In this document: piece by piece, positions 15,855-23,876 of the stretch
How positions within the stretch are numbered: the first letter of the stretch is position 1
How the letters are laid out: each line of letters opens with the position of its first letter
Origin: Brachybacterium squillarum M-6-3
Lineage (GTDB): Bacteria > Actinomycetota > Actinomycetes > Actinomycetales > Dermabacteraceae
Length of the DNA stretch: 64,000 bases
Assembly (NCBI RefSeq): GCF_000225825.1
Contig: NZ_AGBX01000001.1
Location: 1,054,001-1,118,000, forward strand
Direction: 5' to 3'
The notes under the pieces: generated by a model
The model's input: only the letters and a program-made list of their open reading frames with translations
Told to the model about the DNA's origin: nothing
Database searches by the model: none
Made by a program: the position numbers and the translations under genes

Positions 15855-16709
15855 ATGTCCGAGCACCAGCCCGACCCCTCGGTCGAGACCCGCAGCCCCC
15901 GCGAGCCCGGCTCGCCCTGCTGGCTGGACCTGACCACCCACGACATCGAGGGCGCCAAGGCCTTCTACGGCGAGCTGTTCGACTGGGACTTCCACGACAC
16001 CGGTGCCGAGTACGGCCACTACCACCTGGTGACCCGCGGCGCCGCGACCGTCGCCGGGCTGATGGCCGCCATGAACCCCGACGGCACCGTCCCGGACCTC
16101 TCCGAGATGCCCACCGCCTGGAGCGTCTACCTGGCCACGAAGAACGCGGCCGCCACCGCGGAGGCCGTCGTCGCCGCGGGCGGCACCGTGCTGTTCGACC
16201 CGATGGAGGTGCCGAGCCTGGGCACCATGTCGGTCGCGATCGACCCGGCCGGCAGCGCCGTCGGCTTCTGGGAGGCCGGGCCCTTCGTCGGCTTCGACCT
16301 GCCGCTGGAGGCCGGCACCCCGGTCTGGTTCGAGGACATGAGCATCGGCTACGCCGCCGCGCAGGGCTTCTACCGCGACGTCTTCGGCTGGGACATCACC
16401 CCGATGCCGGGTTCCGACGAGGACGGCAGCACCGGCTCCGGCTTCCGCTACGCCACCAACGGCGGCGAGGACGAGGCCACCGCCGGGCTGTGCGATGCGA
16501 GCGGGATGCTGCCCGAGGGCACCCCCGGCTTCTGGCGCGCCTACATCCGGGTGCTGGACTGCGACGTCGCCGCCACCCGGGTGACCGAGCTCGGCGGCAC
16601 CGTGCTGGACGGCCCCGCGGACAGCCCCTTCGGGCGGGTCGCGACCATCGCCGACCCGGCCGGCGGCACCCTGCAGATCATCGACACCACCACCGTCTCC
16701 GAGGGCTGA
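15855..16709 (+). CDS. Two-domain VOC-family (glyoxalase-like) protein
   Basis: 284 residues with two consecutive VOC modules: PCWLDLTTHDIEGAKAFYGE to about residue 140, and TPVWFEDMSIGYAAAQGFYR to the C-terminus. Each has the beta-alpha-beta-beta-beta pattern and the DPAGS or DPAGG turn of the family. Related actinobacterial proteins are annotated as hydroxylase-like or glyoxalase-like, but no substrate can be assigned. The ATG has a GAGGAG site eight bases upstream. It is monocistronic, between a terminator at 15733-15776 and one at 16724-16766. Confidence 0.8.
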   Translation: MSEHQPDPSVETRSPREPGSPCWLDLTTHDIEGAKAFYGELFDWDFHDTGAEYGHYHLVTRGAATVAGLMAAMNPDGTVPDLSEMPTAWSVYLATKNAAATAEAVVAAGGTVLFDPMEVPSLGTMSVAIDPAGSAVGFWEAGPFVGFDLPLEAGTPVWFEDMSIGYAAAQGFYRDVFGWDITPMPGSDEDGSTGSGFRYATNGGEDEATAGLCDASGMLPEGTPGFWRAYIRVLDCDVAATRVTELGGTVLDGPADSPFGRVATIADPAGGTLQIIDTTTVSEG

Positions 16710-16723
16710 GCAGCCCCGATCCG

Positions 16724-16766
16724 GCGCCCGGTGCCGCGGCCCTGCAAGGTCAGCGGCGCCGGGCGC
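16724..16766. terminator. Convergent terminator
   Basis: Stem GCGCCCGGTGCCG against CGGCGCCGGGCGC, 12 of 13 paired, between the VOC gene and the convergent small membrane protein gene, whose last codons lie within the right arm. Confidence 0.65.
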
Positions 16767-17064
16767 GCGTGCGCGGGGAGACTGCGCGGTCGGGGGTCTC
16801 GGACGTCGCGGCGGCCGCGGCCGCGCGCTCGCGGCGGTCGCGCAGCACGTCCACCAGCGCCCAGATCAGCAGCGCGCCGAGCACGGCCAGCAGCACCCAC
16901 TCCTCGGCGACGATCGCGATGACCACCGCGAGGGTGAGGGCGGCCAGGTGGATGCCGTCCAGCAGGTGCAGCGGCAGCCGCAGCAGGCGGCGCGCGGGCC
17001 GGGTGCGCAGCAGGCGCAGCAGCAGCACGCCGACGACGATGCCGAGGATCAGATAGCGCAGCAC
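16750..17064 (-). CDS. Small membrane protein
   Basis: 104 residues with two or three transmembrane helices: LRYLILGIVVGVLLLRLLR at the N-terminus, then LDGIHLAALTLAVVIAIVAE and EWVLLAVLGALLIWALVDV. The C-terminal 35 residues are Arg/Ala-rich and cytoplasmic. I do not recognise a family. The GTG at 17064 has a GGAGGG site, and a TAGGCT -10 box at 17101-17106 on the minus strand would give a leader of about 30 bases. It is divergent from dnaB. Confidence 0.6.
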   Translation of the reverse strand: MLRYLILGIVVGVLLLRLLRTRPARRLLRLPLHLLDGIHLAALTLAVVIAIVAEEWVLLAVLGALLIWALVDVLRDRRERAAAAAATSETPDRAVSPRTRARRR

Positions 17065-17196
17065 GAGCCCTCCGGGGCCGCTCGGGGACGAGGCCGCCCC
17101 AGCCTATGCCGGGTGTGTCGGTGCTCGGGGAGGAGCGGCGCCGTGGGATCCGTCCCCCGTGGGGGGAGCCTGGGCTCGTCGGTCGGGGCGGGTTCC

Positions 17197-17202
17197 TAGA
17201 CT
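17197..17202 (+). promoter_or_regulatory. -10 box of leaderless dnaB
   Basis: TAGACT, six bases, then the GTG start of dnaB. No convincing -35 hexamer is visible. Confidence 0.65.
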
Positions 17203-17208
17203 GTCGGG

Positions 17209-18594
17209 GTGACGACCACCGAAGCCTTCGAAGCCGGATCCGACCGCGCCCTGGAGCGCACCCCGCCGCAGGACCTCTCCGCGGAGCGAGGCGTGCTGGG
17301 CGGCATGATGCTGTCCAAGGACGCCATCGCGGACGTGGTCGAGACGGTGCGCGGCAACGACTTCTACCGGCCCGCGCACGAGATGATCTACGAGGCGATC
17401 ATCGACCTGTACGGCCGCGGCGAGCCGGCCGACCTGGTCACCGTCTCCGATGAGCTGACCAAGCGCGGCGAGCTGGCCCGCGTCGGCGGAGGCGCCTACC
17501 TCGCGGACCTCATCGACATGGTGCCCACCGCCGCCAACGCCGGCTTCTACGCCGAGATCGTGGTGGAGCGGGCCCAGCTGCGGCGCCTGGTCGAGGCCGG
17601 CACGCGCATCGTCCAGCTCGGATACGCGGCCGACGGCGGCGAGGTCGACGAGGTCATCAACGAGGCCCAGGCCCAGGTGTACGCGGTCACCGAGCGCGGC
17701 GCCTCGGACGACTTCGTGCCGTTGGGCGAGGTGATCGACGAGACCCTCAACACCATCGAGGCCACCCAGAACCGCGGCGGCCAGGTGACCGGCGTGCCCA
17801 CCGGCTTCGCCGAGTTCGACGACCTCACCCAGGGCCTGCACGGAGGCCAGATGATCATCTTCGCGGGCCGTCCCGCGATGGGTAAGACCACGCTCGGCAT
17901 GGACGTGCTGCGCTCGGCGTCGATCCACAACGGCCAGGCCAGCGTCATCTTCTCCCTGGAGATGGACAAGACCGAGATCACGATGCGTCTGCTCTCGGCC
18001 GAGGCGCAGGTGCCGATGAACCGGATGCGCGACGGCTCGATGGACGACCGCGACTGGCAGGCGATGGCCCGTGCGATGAGCCGCATCGCCGACGCCCCGC
18101 TGTTCATGGACGACTCGGCGAACATGTCGCTGATGGAGATCCGCGCCAAGTGCCGCCGCCTCAAGCAGAAGCACGACCTCAAGCTGGTGGTCATCGACTA
18201 CCTGCAGCTGATGAGCTCCGGCAAGAAGGTCGAGTCCCGCCAGCAGGAGGTCTCCGAGTTCTCGCGGGCGCTGAAGCTGCTGGCCAAGGAGATCGAGGTG
18301 CCGGTCATCGCCATCTCGCAGCTGAACCGTGGCAGCGAGCAGCGCCAGGACAAGACCCCGATGATGAGCGACCTGCGCGAGTCCGGCTCGATCGAGCAGG
18401 ACGCCGACCTGATCCTCCTGATCCACCGCGAGGACTACTACGAGAAGGAGTCCGCCCGCGCCGGCGAGGCGGACCTGATCATCGCCAAGCACCGCAACGG
18501 CGCCACCAAGACCATCCCCGTGGCCTTCGAGGGCCACTACTCGCGCTTCAAGGACATGCCCGGCGGGGGCGGAGGCGGCGGCTTCAGCGGTTGA
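17209..18594 (+). CDS. dnaB: Replicative DNA helicase DnaB
   Basis: 461 residues, standard length, without an intein. The N-terminal domain (PQDLSAERGVLGGMMLSKDA) loads onto DnaG and DnaC-type partners; the C-terminal RecA-like domain has Walker A GRPAMGKTT near residue 222, Walker B LVVIDYLQLM near 325, and the arginine-finger region SDLRESGSIEQDADLILLIHR. It unwinds DNA at the replication fork as a hexamer. The tail is Gly-rich (PGGGGGGGFSG). The GTG start is set by the leaderless box. It is not next to the rpsF-ssb-rplI genes that accompany dnaB in many Actinobacteria. Confidence 0.97.
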   Translation: MTTTEAFEAGSDRALERTPPQDLSAERGVLGGMMLSKDAIADVVETVRGNDFYRPAHEMIYEAIIDLYGRGEPADLVTVSDELTKRGELARVGGGAYLADLIDMVPTAANAGFYAEIVVERAQLRRLVEAGTRIVQLGYAADGGEVDEVINEAQAQVYAVTERGASDDFVPLGEVIDETLNTIEATQNRGGQVTGVPTGFAEFDDLTQGLHGGQMIIFAGRPAMGKTTLGMDVLRSASIHNGQASVIFSLEMDKTEITMRLLSAEAQVPMNRMRDGSMDDRDWQAMARAMSRIADAPLFMDDSANMSLMEIRAKCRRLKQKHDLKLVVIDYLQLMSSGKKVESRQQEVSEFSRALKLLAKEIEVPVIAISQLNRGSEQRQDKTPMMSDLRESGSIEQDADLILLIHREDYYEKESARAGEADLIIAKHRNGATKTIPVAFEGHYSRFKDMPGGGGGGGFSG

Positions 18595-18714
18595 CCCGCC
18601 TCGCGACCTGCGCAGCCGCACGAGGTTCCCGACGCTGGTCGAGCGCTCCCGGACGGGAAGCGGGACGAATCGGACGTCCTTCCGCTGAGCAGTGGTGGAG
18701 CCCGCTGCGATCAC

Positions 18715-18720
18715 TAGGCT
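18715..18720 (+). promoter_or_regulatory. -10 box for gene at 18772
   Basis: TAGGCT about 50 bases upstream of the next start, giving a leader with a GGGAGGG region. Confidence 0.45.
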
Positions 18721-18771
18721 CTCCCCACCGGACGAGCCGCGGCCCGAGGGAGGGTCGGGACAGGGGTGGGG

Positions 18772-19422
18772 ATGAATGCAGTGGCCTGGCGGGACGTGTG
18801 GGAGCGGGTCGCAGACGACCTGGACGGCTGGGGATCACGGGGAATGGGGCATCTCCTCACGGAGGACGTGCTCCGGTTCGCCACCATCCGGCACCTGATC
18901 GACCTCGGGGCTCCGGCGGATTCCCTGCAGATCGAGTGGCGGCGTCCCGATTCCCGTGATGCGGTGGACCTCGTCCTGGGTACCCCGGAGCGGAGCGCCG
19001 TCCTGGGTACCCCGGAGCGGAGCGCCATCGAGTTCAAGTTCCCTCGGGAGCCGCGGCCGGAGAACGCCGCCTGGACCACGCACCTCGGCGAGCTGCTCAA
19101 GGACTACTACCGACTCGCCACCATGCCCGAGGCATTCGAGGAGCGGTGGATCGTCCAGCTCCTGCCGGCCCCGTTCCGCGCCTACCTGCGCGGGGCCGAG
19201 ACCCGCCACCCCCGCCTGCTCCTGCCGGAGACGGAAGGAGCGGAGACCGCGCTCGATCCTGACTTGCTGAGGGCGCTACCGCGATCGGTGTCCTCCCTGA
19301 TGGACCGGTGGGCGCCGCGCGGTCTGACCGTGAGGGCCCGCTGCGTGGAGTCCCGGCCGATCGGGGACGGTCTCCTCCTGCTCGTGCATGCCGTGGACCC
19401 GGTTCCCGGGCCGGATGACTGA
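18772..19422 (+). CDS. PD-(D/E)XK nuclease-like protein with duplicated active-site segment
   Basis: 216 residues. Residues about 60-90 read DAVDLVLG ... SAIEFKFPREP, with an Asp on one strand and E-F-K on the next, as in the PD-(D/E)XK nuclease fold. Between them the nine residues LGTPERSAV/I occur twice because of a perfect 27-base tandem duplication (18973-19026), moving the Asp and the ExK nine residues further apart than one copy would. The rest is helical and unassigned. The ATG at 18772 is preferred to the GTG two codons upstream because AGGGGTGGGG precedes it. The stop codon is inside the following terminator stem. Function unknown; inactive or altered nuclease is possible. Confidence 0.6.
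   Translation: MNAVAWRDVWERVADDLDGWGSRGMGHLLTEDVLRFATIRHLIDLGAPADSLQIEWRRPDSRDAVDLVLGTPERSAVLGTPERSAIEFKFPREPRPENAAWTTHLGELLKDYYRLATMPEAFEERWIVQLLPAPFRAYLRGAETRHPRLLLPETEGAETALDPDLLRALPRSVSSLMDRWAPRGLTVRARCVESRPIGDGLLLLVHAVDPVPGPDD
18973..19026 (+). repeat. Perfect 27-base tandem duplication
   Basis: Copies at 18973-18999 and 19000-19026 are identical, starting GTCCTGGGTACCCCGGAG. The unit is nine codons, so the frame is kept. Confidence 0.95.
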
Positions 19423-19489
19423 AAAGGGGACGTGGGTGCACCCTCGTGGCCGTATAACGGTTGAGGGTGCATGGGCGTCCCTTTTTCAG
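19419..19489 (+). terminator. Long hairpin terminator with T-run
   Basis: Arms 19419-19445 and 19463-19489 pair at 22 of 27 positions, from CTGAAAA to TTTTTCAG, with a 17-base loop. The stop codon of the nuclease-like gene lies in the left arm. The A-stretch and T-stretch make it usable in both directions. Confidence 0.75.
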
Positions 19490-19517
19490 CGATGACCGAC
19501 GGAGAGGCAGGGCGCGG

Positions 19518-20159
19518 ATGAGGCTGGAGATCGAGGACGGCGTCACCGAGACGGCCGACCACTGGTGGTGGCGGCCGGGCTGGCGGCCCGGTCGCCGGAT
19601 GGTGACGCTGCACGTCACGGTGCCGTTCGAGGCGGAGCTGCACGACCTCGCCCGGCGGTCCGCGCCGGTGCTGGAGGGCCTGGGCGCCTTCGACCCGGTG
19701 CCCGTGCACGGCTTGCACCTGACCATGACCGGGGTGGGTTTCACCGATGAGCTGACCGCGGGCCAGGCCGAGAAGGTGTGGGAGGAGGTGCTGGGGTCCC
19801 TGGCGGACCTGGAGCCGGCCCCGATCGTGCTGGACCGGTTCTTCCTCGGATCGGGCGGGGTGATGCTGTCCGGCCCGCCCATGCCGTGGTTGCAGGAGTT
19901 CTGCCAAGCACAGCGCGCAGCCGTGGACCGTATGCGGGGCAGCAGCGAGGACCGTGGCCCCTTCCACCCCCACATCTCCCTCGCCTACGCCAACGCCCCG
20001 ATGCCCATGGGACAGGTCGCCGCGGCCCTCGCCCCGATCGCCGAGCAGACCCCACCGATTATCCTCCACCGTCCGGTGCTGACCATGATGCGGCTGGGCC
20101 GCGACACCCACGAGTACGCCTGGGACGTCCTCGCCGAACAGGAGCTGCTGCCCACCTGA
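19518..20159 (+). CDS. 2'-5' RNA ligase / cyclic phosphodiesterase family (2H) protein
   Basis: 213 residues with the two HxT/S motifs of the 2H phosphoesterase superfamily: HLTMTGVGF near residue 66 and HPHISLAYAN near residue 155, about 90 residues apart as expected. Family members hydrolyse or form 2'-5' or cyclic phosphodiesters in RNA or nucleotides. The N-terminus is basic and aromatic (WWWRPGWRPGRR). The ATG at 19518 is taken because the family-like sequence starts there and a GGAGAGGCAGGG lies upstream. It follows the strong terminator and so has its own promoter, which I cannot place. Confidence 0.75.
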   Translation: MRLEIEDGVTETADHWWWRPGWRPGRRMVTLHVTVPFEAELHDLARRSAPVLEGLGAFDPVPVHGLHLTMTGVGFTDELTAGQAEKVWEEVLGSLADLEPAPIVLDRFFLGSGGVMLSGPPMPWLQEFCQAQRAAVDRMRGSSEDRGPFHPHISLAYANAPMPMGQVAAALAPIAEQTPPIILHRPVLTMMRLGRDTHEYAWDVLAEQELLPT

Positions 20160-20195
20160 GCCGCCCCGCCGCCGCCCGGGCGGGACAATGGGTCC

Positions 20196-20759
20196 ATGGA
20201 TCCTGTGCGCGAGGTCTGGGCCCACGGCGGCATCGACGGCTGGGGGGTGCTGTCGGTCGTCGTCGCGACCTCGGTGCTCTACCTGGTCTACACCCTGATC
20301 CTGCAGGTCGCGGGGCAGCGACTGAGCGCGAACCCCTCGGTGCTGAGCTTCTCGCTGCTGGCCCTGCTGGGCGCGCTGGTGGCCCGCGCGATGCTGGGGG
20401 AGACCCCGACCATGCTCGGCGGCCTGGTCGCGATCGGCACCCTGATGGTGCTGGAGTTCGTGCTGGGGCGGATGCGGGGCGCCCTGGCCCGGGTGCTGGT
20501 CCCGCACGGTCCGCGGCCGACGGTGGTGATGGTGCACGGGCACGTGCTGCGCTGGCAGCTGCGGCATGTCGGCATGGACCTCGACCACCTCTACACAGTG
20601 CTGCGCCGCGCCGGGCTGCTGCACCTGCACGAGGCGGACCTGGTGATCATGGAGTCGCGCGGCACCCTCACCGTGGTGCGCCGCGGGGAACGCATCGACC
20701 GGGCGCTGCTGGCCGACGTGCGCGGCGCCGAGATCGTGCCGCGCTCCCTGATCTCCTGA
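20196..20759 (+). CDS. DUF421 (YetF/YcaP) membrane protein
   Basis: 187 residues. Three transmembrane helices (VLSVVVATSVLYLVYTLI, VLSFSLLALLGALVARAML, MLGGLVAIGTLMVLEFVLG) precede a cytoplasmic domain of about 100 residues with VVMVHGHVLRWQLRHVGMDL, DLVIMESRGTLTVVRR, as in the DUF421/YetF family of unknown function found across bacteria. The ATG lies six bases after GACAAT, so the mRNA is probably leaderless. Its stop is 22 bases from that of the convergent gene. Confidence 0.75.
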   Translation: MDPVREVWAHGGIDGWGVLSVVVATSVLYLVYTLILQVAGQRLSANPSVLSFSLLALLGALVARAMLGETPTMLGGLVAIGTLMVLEFVLGRMRGALARVLVPHGPRPTVVMVHGHVLRWQLRHVGMDLDHLYTVLRRAGLLHLHEADLVIMESRGTLTVVRRGERIDRALLADVRGAEIVPRSLIS

Positions 20760-20781
20760 GTCGCCCCGCCCGCGGGACGGC

Positions 20782-21699
20782 TCAGGCCAGACGGAGGCCC
20801 GACTCCGCCCGCACCGCGGCATCGTGGCGCCGCACCAGCTCCGCCTCGATGCCCCGCGCCTCGGGGCCGTGGGTGCCGATCAGACGGCAGACGGCCACCT
20901 CCGCAGAGGCCCGCCCGTAGGCGTCCAACCAGCCCGCGAACCAGCGCTCCCGCGCCGACCACGGCCGGACCGGGGCGGGTGCCCGCGAGTCCACCCGCCA
21001 GGGCTTCGGCGTCAGCCGCGCCCGGTAGCTCTCGTGCACCCGGCACAGCGTCGTGTACAGCGGGTCGGTGCCCAGCTCCCGCATCAGCTCCTCGGCCCCC
21101 GCCGAGCCGGGGAGCAGACCGCTGCCGGTGATCAGCAGGCGGAAGCCGTTCCGGGTGCGGTAGACCCGCACGCCGAGCTCCGGACGGGCGACGCAGAACG
21201 CCCCGACCTGCTGCAACGTCAGATCGTGCGCCTCCCGGGCGGCACCCTCCCCGGGAAGGCCCAGCGCGTGCTCGTCGGGCTCGGCGCCTCCGCGTCCGAG
21301 CAGCCGGCCCAGCAGGCCCGGACGCCGCTCGGCCCGTTCCGCTTCCCGCGCCACTTCGGTTGGGAAGTCGACGTCGCAGATCAGCAGCAGATCGGTGTTC
21401 AGCACCTCCGCGCCGTAGCGGTTGCGGGTGACGGCGGCGACCAGCACGCCGTGCTCGTCGTGGATCTCCTCGAGGATCTCCTCGGGCAGGTGCCGCCGCG
21501 GGTAGTACTCCTCCGTCGCCTCGCCACCTCGGACCGGGCCGCCGCGGTCGACCACCTCCTGCCAGCGCTGCCGCGCATGGCGCTCCGCCTCGGCCGGGGA
21601 GTCGGCCGACCAGCCCCACAGGGCCAGGTCCAGCTCACCCCGCCCGGGCAGGTCGACGGTATCCCGGTGGACGGCCCAGTGGCGTGGCAGCGCGCGCAT
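20782..21699 (-). CDS. Conserved protein of unknown function
   Basis: 305 residues, soluble, with no signal or membrane span. The first 130 residues contain strands ending NTDLLLICDVDFP, an acidic D-x-D-like segment; the second half has VRVYRTRNGFRLLITGSGLL, then DPLYTTLCRVHESYRARLTP and KPWR. This order of conserved-looking blocks suggests a real enzyme-like domain, and the D-x-D with a downstream R-x-R-x-G recalls archaeo-eukaryotic primase-type folds, but I cannot support that assignment. The start is fixed by the TACCGT box six bases upstream. Confidence 0.7.
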   Translation of the reverse strand: MRALPRHWAVHRDTVDLPGRGELDLALWGWSADSPAEAERHARQRWQEVVDRGGPVRGGEATEEYYPRRHLPEEILEEIHDEHGVLVAAVTRNRYGAEVLNTDLLLICDVDFPTEVAREAERAERRPGLLGRLLGRGGAEPDEHALGLPGEGAAREAHDLTLQQVGAFCVARPELGVRVYRTRNGFRLLITGSGLLPGSAGAEELMRELGTDPLYTTLCRVHESYRARLTPKPWRVDSRAPAPVRPWSARERWFAGWLDAYGRASAEVAVCRLIGTHGPEARGIEAELVRRHDAAVRAESGLRLA

Positions 21700-21705
21700 G
21701 GCTCG

Positions 21706-21711
21706 ACGGTA
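21706..21711 (-). promoter_or_regulatory. -10 box of leaderless gene at 21699
   Basis: TACCGT on the minus strand, six bases before the ATG at 21699. Confidence 0.55.
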
Positions 21712-21780
21712 CGGGACCGTGCAACGGAGACTCGGGCCGTCTCCTGGATCGGGAACCGGTGAGCGGATCGACCGCCGTGC

Positions 21781-23079
21781 TCAGGATCGAGGCTGCCTCG
21801 CCAGCAGTTCGGTGATGATCCGTGCGCTCCCTGCCGCGCCGTCGACGGCTCGATACCGGACGGAGGCCTCGCGCGCCCGTTCCCGATAGGCCGGGTCGTC
21901 CAGGACGGAGCGCAGAGCGCGGCGGAGCCGCCGACCGCCGGGCTTGAGGTCGCCGGACGCCAGCGCGACGGCGTGCCCGTCTCGGGCGCAGACGTCGACG
22001 TTCCAGCGCTGCTCCGCGCTCTGCCCGATACCGATGAAGGGGACCCCGGTCGCGGTTGCCGTCTGCACGGTGCCCTGCCCTCCGTGCAGGATGGCGGCAT
22101 CGACCACCCCGCCGAGCGAATGGGCTGGGAGGAGATCGGTCAGGTGCACGTTCGGTGGCACCCTGCTGTGGTCTTCGGGTCGGAGGTATTGGCGCAGCGG
22201 CGCGATCACCTCGATCTCCTCCCCGGCGACGGCGGCCAGCGCGCGCAGAGCCAGGCGACGGCTCCCCGAGGACCCGAAAGCCATGTACACCAGCGGTCGT
22301 GGTCCGGCAGCAAGTTCCTCCACCGAGGCAGGAACCGGCGCGTCGAGATGCGCGAAGATCGGCCCGACCGCATGGTGTCCGGCGGGCAGCTCCGCCCCGT
22401 CGAGCTCTTCCTCCAAGCAGGTCAGCAGGGTGATGTCGGCCCCGAGGAGGTCGAACAGCCCGCGGAGGCGTACGCCGTGCTCGGCCGCGACCTCGCGGAA
22501 GGAACGAGGGAGCAGCCCTGGGACGCGTGTTGCCAGGCGCCCGGCCAACGGAGAGAGCAGCCGGTTCACGACGCGGCCCGCTCCACGCTCCATCGCCAGT
22601 GGGAGCGGGCGCTGCCCCGCGAGCATCGGAGCGCTCCAGGCGTAGGGGACCGGGTACACCAGAGGTACCCTCTCCGCGCGTGCCGAGATCGGTGAGGTGG
22701 GGTTGGTGCCGTGCAGCACCGCCCCGGCGCCCAGGCGGCGGATCGCCCGCCGCTCGGTCACCACGCGATGGGCCACCCGTTCCCGGGTGAAGGGGTGGCG
22801 CCAGGTGTGCCCCTGATCCGCCGCGATGGCCTGGGCCTGCTGTGCGGGGGACAGGGAGGGGGATCCGGGGACGCGACGGAAGCCCGCCGCATCCACCAGG
22901 TGGTCGAAGCCCGTGTCATGCACCAGGAAGATCGGCTCGACGTGCGAGGGAAGTGCACGAGCGACCTCGATCATACGCGTCACCTCGGCGAGGTTGAAAC
23001 CCAAGGGAGTCACCAGGACCCGCTCACGCCGTGCGGGAGGAGGTGGAGGACTGGACGAAACGACATCGAATTCATTCAT
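21781..23079 (-). CDS. GT1-family (UGT/MGT-like) glycosyltransferase
   Basis: 432 residues with the two Rossmann-like domains of GT-B family 1 enzymes. The N-terminal domain starts RVLVTPLGFNLAEVTRMIEV; the C-terminal donor domain has PLVYMAFGSSGSRRLAL near residue 265 and AILHGGQGTVQTATATGVP near 345, where His-Gly-Gly-x-Gly is the nucleotide-sugar-binding signature. Relatives glycosylate small molecules such as antibiotics or lipids. The ATG at 23079 lies seven bases after a TACCGT box. It is divergent from a TetR regulator, which probably controls it. Base composition is a little lower in G+C than its neighbours. Confidence 0.8.
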   Translation of the reverse strand: MNEFDVVSSSPPPPPARRERVLVTPLGFNLAEVTRMIEVARALPSHVEPIFLVHDTGFDHLVDAAGFRRVPGSPSLSPAQQAQAIAADQGHTWRHPFTRERVAHRVVTERRAIRRLGAGAVLHGTNPTSPISARAERVPLVYPVPYAWSAPMLAGQRPLPLAMERGAGRVVNRLLSPLAGRLATRVPGLLPRSFREVAAEHGVRLRGLFDLLGADITLLTCLEEELDGAELPAGHHAVGPIFAHLDAPVPASVEELAAGPRPLVYMAFGSSGSRRLALRALAAVAGEEIEVIAPLRQYLRPEDHSRVPPNVHLTDLLPAHSLGGVVDAAILHGGQGTVQTATATGVPFIGIGQSAEQRWNVDVCARDGHAVALASGDLKPGGRRLRRALRSVLDDPAYRERAREASVRYRAVDGAAGSARIITELLARQPRS

Positions 23080-23086
23080 GGACCAA

Positions 23087-23092
23087 ACGGTA
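23087..23092 (-). promoter_or_regulatory. -10 box of leaderless glycosyltransferase gene
   Basis: TACCGT on the minus strand, seven bases before ATG 23079. Confidence 0.6.
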
Positions 23093-23098
23093 CAAGAA

Positions 23099-23109
23099 TT
23101 CCACTGGAA
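23099..23109. promoter_or_regulatory. Candidate TetR operator
   Basis: TTCCACTGGAA, a perfect odd-length palindrome with five-base arms. It lies just upstream of the -10 box of the glycosyltransferase gene and 16 bases before a TACTCT -10 box (23126-23131) for the divergent tetR-like gene, so one bound repressor could block both. Confidence 0.4.
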
Positions 23110-23197
23110 CCGACAGACCCTCGGCTACTCTCGACCACGGCCCCGCGCAGCCGTCTTGCGGAACCCGCGTGGTGACCGACGAGTGAAAGGAGGAGGC

Positions 23198-23833
23198 ATG
23201 GCCAGGCCGGCACGCCCCTTGGCGGAAGACACCCGTCAGCGCCTCTTCCGTGAGACCAGCTCCGCCCTGCTCGCCCACGGCTACCGCGGCGCCTCCCTCA
23301 ACGCGGTCCTGCACGCCGCAGGGGTGTCCAAGAGCAGCTTCTACCACCGCTTCGCCGACAAACAGGCCCTGGTCAGCGCACTCGTGGAGGACCGGATCGC
23401 GGCGCTCGCCGCCCATGTCGAACTTCCCGATCCCACCCCTCTCGACCGGGCGACCTACTGGCCCGCGGTGGATACCCTGCTCGCTGACCTCGGTGCCGCA
23501 GCCGCCGCGGACCCGCGTACTCTCGAAGCTGGACGACTCCTGCATCTCGAGGACCTCCCGGCGATCCCCGCCGTCGACCGCATGACGGTGCAGCTGGGGG
23601 AGTGGGCCGACGGCATGCTCGCGCGGGGCCGGACCATCGGATGCGTGGACTCCTCGACTCCCCCCGACCTGCAGCGCTCCCTGGTCGTGTCGGTCGCCAC
23701 GGAGCTGGACCGCTGGGCACTGGAGCACGCCGGTCGGCGACCCCTATCTGCCGGGGGCGACGACGCCGCGAAGGCCGTCGAGGACGCCCACGCCCTCGCC
23801 GCACAGCTGCTGCGCCGCCTGCTGGCCGCCTGA
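23198..23833 (+). CDS. TetR-family transcriptional regulator
   Basis: 211 residues. The N-terminal helix-turn-helix is typical: TRQRLFRETSSALLAHGYRG then ASLNAVLHAAGVSKSSFYHR with the FYHRFADKQAL continuation. The C-terminal ligand domain is divergent (DAAKAVEDAHALAAQLLRRLLAA). TetR proteins repress as dimers and are released by a small-molecule ligand, often the substrate of the divergent gene product. Here that is the GT1 glycosyltransferase, so a glycosylated or toxic small molecule may be the inducer. The ATG has a very strong AAAGGAGGAGG site. A TACTCT box at 23126-23131 is a plausible promoter. Confidence 0.85.
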   Translation: MARPARPLAEDTRQRLFRETSSALLAHGYRGASLNAVLHAAGVSKSSFYHRFADKQALVSALVEDRIAALAAHVELPDPTPLDRATYWPAVDTLLADLGAAAAADPRTLEAGRLLHLEDLPAIPAVDRMTVQLGEWADGMLARGRTIGCVDSSTPPDLQRSLVVSVATELDRWALEHAGRRPLSAGGDDAAKAVEDAHALAAQLLRRLLAA

Positions 23834-23876
23834 CACCCGCTGGCCCCCGCGCCCCGCCCGGGTGTAGAAGGAGGCG

